From assembly GCA_026985055.1 (NCBI GenBank), contig JALSQZ010000066.1, positions 1 to 64,000 on the forward strand: a stretch of 64,000 nucleotides of DNA, in the 5' to 3' direction. The position numbers and the translations under genes were made by a program. Below the pieces are notes generated by a model. That model had not been told where the DNA came from. It made no database searches and saw only the letters and a list, made by a program, of their open reading frames with translations. Below, one piece after another: positions 61,651 through 64,000 of this stretch; position 1 is the first letter of the stretch, and every line of letters begins with the position of its first letter. This DNA is from Sedimenticola sp. GTDB taxonomy: Bacteria; Pseudomonadota; Gammaproteobacteria; Chromatiales; Chromatiaceae.

Positions 61651-64000
61651 TCAGAACAGGTCATCAGGTTTGACCACCACCGGTGCGTTACCGCCCGGGG
61701 TATCTTCTGCCGGCAGATCCTCAGCTTCAGTTTCCTGCAGAGGGGGCTCATGGCCCGGGCGGAATATTTCGAAGCTGCTGTTGCCATTGTCTCCGGATAC
61801 CTGCAAGCCCGTGTCATTGTCGATGCGCACCGTGACCAGGTCGGCGGGCATGGCAGGGGGATCGTCCGGAATATCTTCCAGAGCCACTTTCATGAACGCA
61901 ATCCAGGCGGGCAGGGCGACCCGCCCACCGACTTCACCCTTGCCCAGACGGCTGTTGTCATCGAAACCGGTCCATACGGTAGTAACGATGTGCTGGTTGA
62001 ATCCGGTGAACCAGGCGTCGCGCTGTTCGTTTGTGGTGCCGGTCTTGCCCGCCAGATCGGTTCGCCCCAGTGAGCGGGCCCGCACTGCGGTTCCCCGGTT
62101 GATGACATCCTGCATCATGGAATACATGATGTAGCGGTTGTCTTCAGGCAAACTGCGTTGTGCGGGACGGCAGGAGGAAGGTTCATCGGTCTGCGGTTGC
62201 ACTTCCTCGCTGGGGGTCTCACACCCGACCACGAGAGGATCCGCCTCGTAGATGATTTCTCCGTTCTTTTCGATGCGTTCGATGTAGTACGGCTCGATGA
62301 GATAACCACCGTTGGCCAGTACCGCGTAGGCCCTGGCCATCTGCCAGGGAGTGACTTCTCCACTGCCCAGCGCCAGTGACAGGGCGTGGGGCAGCTTGTC
62401 CGGATAAAAGCCGAAGCGCTTTGCGTGTTCCAGCGCGTGTTTGATGCCCATGGAACGCAGCAGGCGAATGGATACCAGGTTACGGGATTTGGTCAGGGCC
62501 CAGCGCAGCCGGGTTGGGCCGTAAAACTTGCCGCTGTAGTTTTCCGGGCGCCAGATGGCGTCGTCCTTGTCTTCCATGACCACGGGGGCGTCGTTTATGA
62601 CGCTGGCCGCGGTAAAGCCGGCTTCCAGGGCGGCGGAATAGATGACCGGTTTGAAGCCTGATCCCGGCTGGCGCCGGGCCTGGGTGGCGCGGTTGAATTT
62701 GCTGCTGTGGAAGTCATAGCCGCCTACCAGCGCATTCAGGGCGCCATCCTCGGGGCGGATGGAAACCAGCGCGCCGGCAATTGCCGGAACCTGGGCGAGC
62801 TCCCACCAGCTTTCTCCTTTGTCATTCGTTCTTTTGCGCACTCGTACCAGATCGCCGGGTTGCAGGATGTCAGCAGCCTTTTTTGGCTTGCCGCCGCGGT
62901 GACTTTCGTCTTCATAGGGTCGGGCCCAGTTCATACCCTTCCATTCGAGCAAGGCTGTTTGTCCCTTGCCAAGATAGAGGTCAGCCGTCTTTTTCCCGAC
63001 TTCAGTGACAATGGCGGGCAGTAGCTGCTGTACCGCTGTGGCGTCGGAGAGCAACTCGTCAAGAGCGGAGGAATCTTGAGGAAGAGGCTCGAAATGTTTT
63101 TCCGCGCCGCGCCAGCCATGGCGTTTGTCATAGTCTTCAAGGGCCTTGCGCAATCCCTGGTTGGCGGCGATCTGCAGTTTGCTGCTGATCGTGGTGTAAA
63201 CCTTCAGCCCGCTGGTATAGGTTTCCGGGCCGAATTCCCCGACCAGTTTGTTGCGTACCATTTCCGCAACCCAGGGGGCCTCCAGTTCCACCTTGGCGTT
63301 GTTCAGGGAGGCGGTTACCGGTTCTGCTCTGGCCTGCTCGGCCTGTTCCTTGCTGATGTACCCCAGGGCCTGCATGCGTCCAAGCACGTAATTGCGCCGC
63401 AGCAGGGCACGCTTGGGATTGGTGATCGGATTATAACTGGATGGCGCCTTGGGCAGGCCGGCAATCATTGCAGTTTGTGCCAGGGTGAGTTCTTCCAGAG
63501 TACGCCCGTAGTAGACCTGGGCCGCCGCCTTGATGCCGTAGGCGCGATGGCCAAGATAGATCTTGTTCAGATACAACTCCAGTATCTGCTCCTTGCTCAG
63601 CTCCTGCTCGATGTGCAGGGCAAGAAATATTTCACGGATCTTTCTCGTGAAGGTGCGTTTGCGGCTCAGGTAGTAGTTGCGTGCCACCTGCATGGTAATG
63701 GTGCTGCCGCCTTGTTTCTTGTGTCCGGTCAGGGCCAGGGAAACCGCGGCCCTGATCAGTCCGACAGGATCGATGCCATAGTGGCGAAAGAAGTTCTGGT
63801 CTTCAGCGGCAAGAAAGGCATGCACCATGTCTTGAGGGATTTCATCATAACTGACCGGGTCCCGGCGTTTTTCCCCATACTGGGCGATGAGTTTTCCGTC
63901 GGAGCTGAAAATGCGCATGGGCACCTGCAGCTGTATATCGAGAAGATTTTCAGTGGAAGGCAGTTCGCTGCGGAAATGCAGATAGGTGCCACCGACGATG
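61651..64000 (-). CDS. mrcA: Penicillin-binding protein 1A (5' end outside window)
   Basis: Bifunctional peptidoglycan glycosyltransferase/transpeptidase. The frame continues without a stop to the window edge (IVGGTYLHFRSELPS upstream of MPMRIFSSDG), so only the short N-terminal tail and part of the anchor are missing. The glycosyltransferase domain has AAEDQNFFRHYGIDPVG and QGGSTITMQVARN. An OB-like insert follows. The transpeptidase has SxxK in GSGFKPVIYS, SRN in TKSRNLVSIR and KTGTT. It is convergent with gltA. Confidence 0.95.
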   Translation of the reverse strand, partial: IVGGTYLHFRSELPSTENLLDIQLQVPMRIFSSDGKLIAQYGEKRRDPVSYDEIPQDMVHAFLAAEDQNFFRHYGIDPVGLIRAAVSLALTGHKKQGGSTITMQVARNYYLSRKRTFTRKIREIFLALHIEQELSKEQILELYLNKIYLGHRAYGIKAAAQVYYGRTLEELTLAQTAMIAGLPKAPSSYNPITNPKRALLRRNYVLGRMQALGYISKEQAEQARAEPVTASLNNAKVELEAPWVAEMVRNKLVGEFGPETYTSGLKVYTTISSKLQIAANQGLRKALEDYDKRHGWRGAEKHFEPLPQDSSALDELLSDATAVQQLLPAIVTEVGKKTADLYLGKGQTALLEWKGMNWARPYEDESHRGGKPKKAADILQPGDLVRVRKRTNDKGESWWELAQVPAIAGALVSIRPEDGALNALVGGYDFHSSKFNRATQARRQPGSGFKPVIYSAALEAGFTAASVINDAPVVMEDKDDAIWRPENYSGKFYGPTRLRWALTKSRNLVSIRLLRSMGIKHALEHAKRFGFYPDKLPHALSLALGSGEVTPWQMARAYAVLANGGYLIEPYYIERIEKNGEIIYEADPLVVGCETPSEEVQPQTDEPSSCRPAQRSLPEDNRYIMYSMMQDVINRGTAVRARSLGRTDLAGKTGTTNEQRDAWFTGFNQHIVTTVWTGFDDNSRLGKGEVGGRVALPAWIAFMKVALEDIPDDPPAMPADLVTVRIDNDTGLQVSGDNGNSSFEIFRPGHEPPLQETEAEDLPAEDTPGGNAPVVVKPDDLF

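Noticed and set aside
1..64000. tRNA or rRNA genes and CRISPR arrays
   Set aside because: None recognised by eye on either strand; a tRNAscan-SE or Infernal run would settle this.

Overview
The window is a gene-dense chromosomal segment of a gammaproteobacterium. Support comes from E. coli-like gene order (ubiI-like, ubiH, pepP, ygfB, zapA, ssrS/6S RNA, 5-FTHF cyclo-ligase), a Pseudomonas-like LPS-core block around hldE, msbA and waaA, two quinone hydroxylases plus Coq7, and short ATGA overlaps between genes. The PPi-type phosphofructokinase and the other metabolic genes fit a Chromatiales-like, possibly sulfur-oxidising lineage. That placement is inference; no 16S gene or sulfur-oxidation gene lies in the window.

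Layout. 1-1100: a transposase tail and two copies of a 164-bp palindromic repeat, one inside a small exported-protein gene. 1108-5901 (- strand): engB, moaC, a YfcE-like phosphoesterase, ppa, a 2-Cys peroxiredoxin, a PPi-type phosphofructokinase and two small unknowns. 6119-7522 (+): an adenylate kinase fused to a very long Lys/Ala-rich, histone-H1-like tail. 7734-10983 (-): polysaccharide deacetylase, sulfotransferase and a GT-C-like membrane protein. 11043-28210 (+): a surface-glycan/LPS block with a sulfotransferase, a two-domain kinase, a carbamoyltransferase, rfbBACD, an LpxL-type acyltransferase, msbA, a methyltransferase, a small kinase, an outer-membrane barrel, hldE, an FAD oxidoreductase, an aldo/keto reductase and waaA.

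28193-37120 (-): a Pcm-like methyltransferase, then a long co-directional run starting at a tandem glycine riboswitch: gcvT, gcvH, gcvPA, gcvPB, dgkA, a PfkB-type kinase, moaB, moeA and moaD. 37128-39206 holds a membrane GGDEF protein and a secreted protein with one SLH-like domain. 39497-48250 is the ubiquinone-hydroxylase/pepP/zapA/6S RNA/ygfA block, followed by a second Lys-rich protein, ilvA and rpiA. 48271-52300 (-) holds a GT61-TPR protein, a porin, and rpsI with rplM. 52446-52910 holds a candidate small RNA with C-rich loops and a 2Fe-2S protein. 52936-61626 (+) holds a glycolate-oxidase-like Fe-S protein, coq7, an orphan Tat-exported DctP, hemW, a Rof-like protein, rpmE, maeB, mdh and gltA. 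The window ends inside mrcA (PBP1A, - strand).

Three small repeat families are scattered through the intergenic space. Two copies of a MITE-like element each sit on the stop codon of a gene, with clear 4-bp target duplications. The most interesting item is the candidate small RNA at 52446-52551 (- strand): a 17-bp-spaced promoter, three hairpins whose loops are all C-rich (two carry CCUCC anti-Shine-Dalgarno cores), and an intrinsic terminator.
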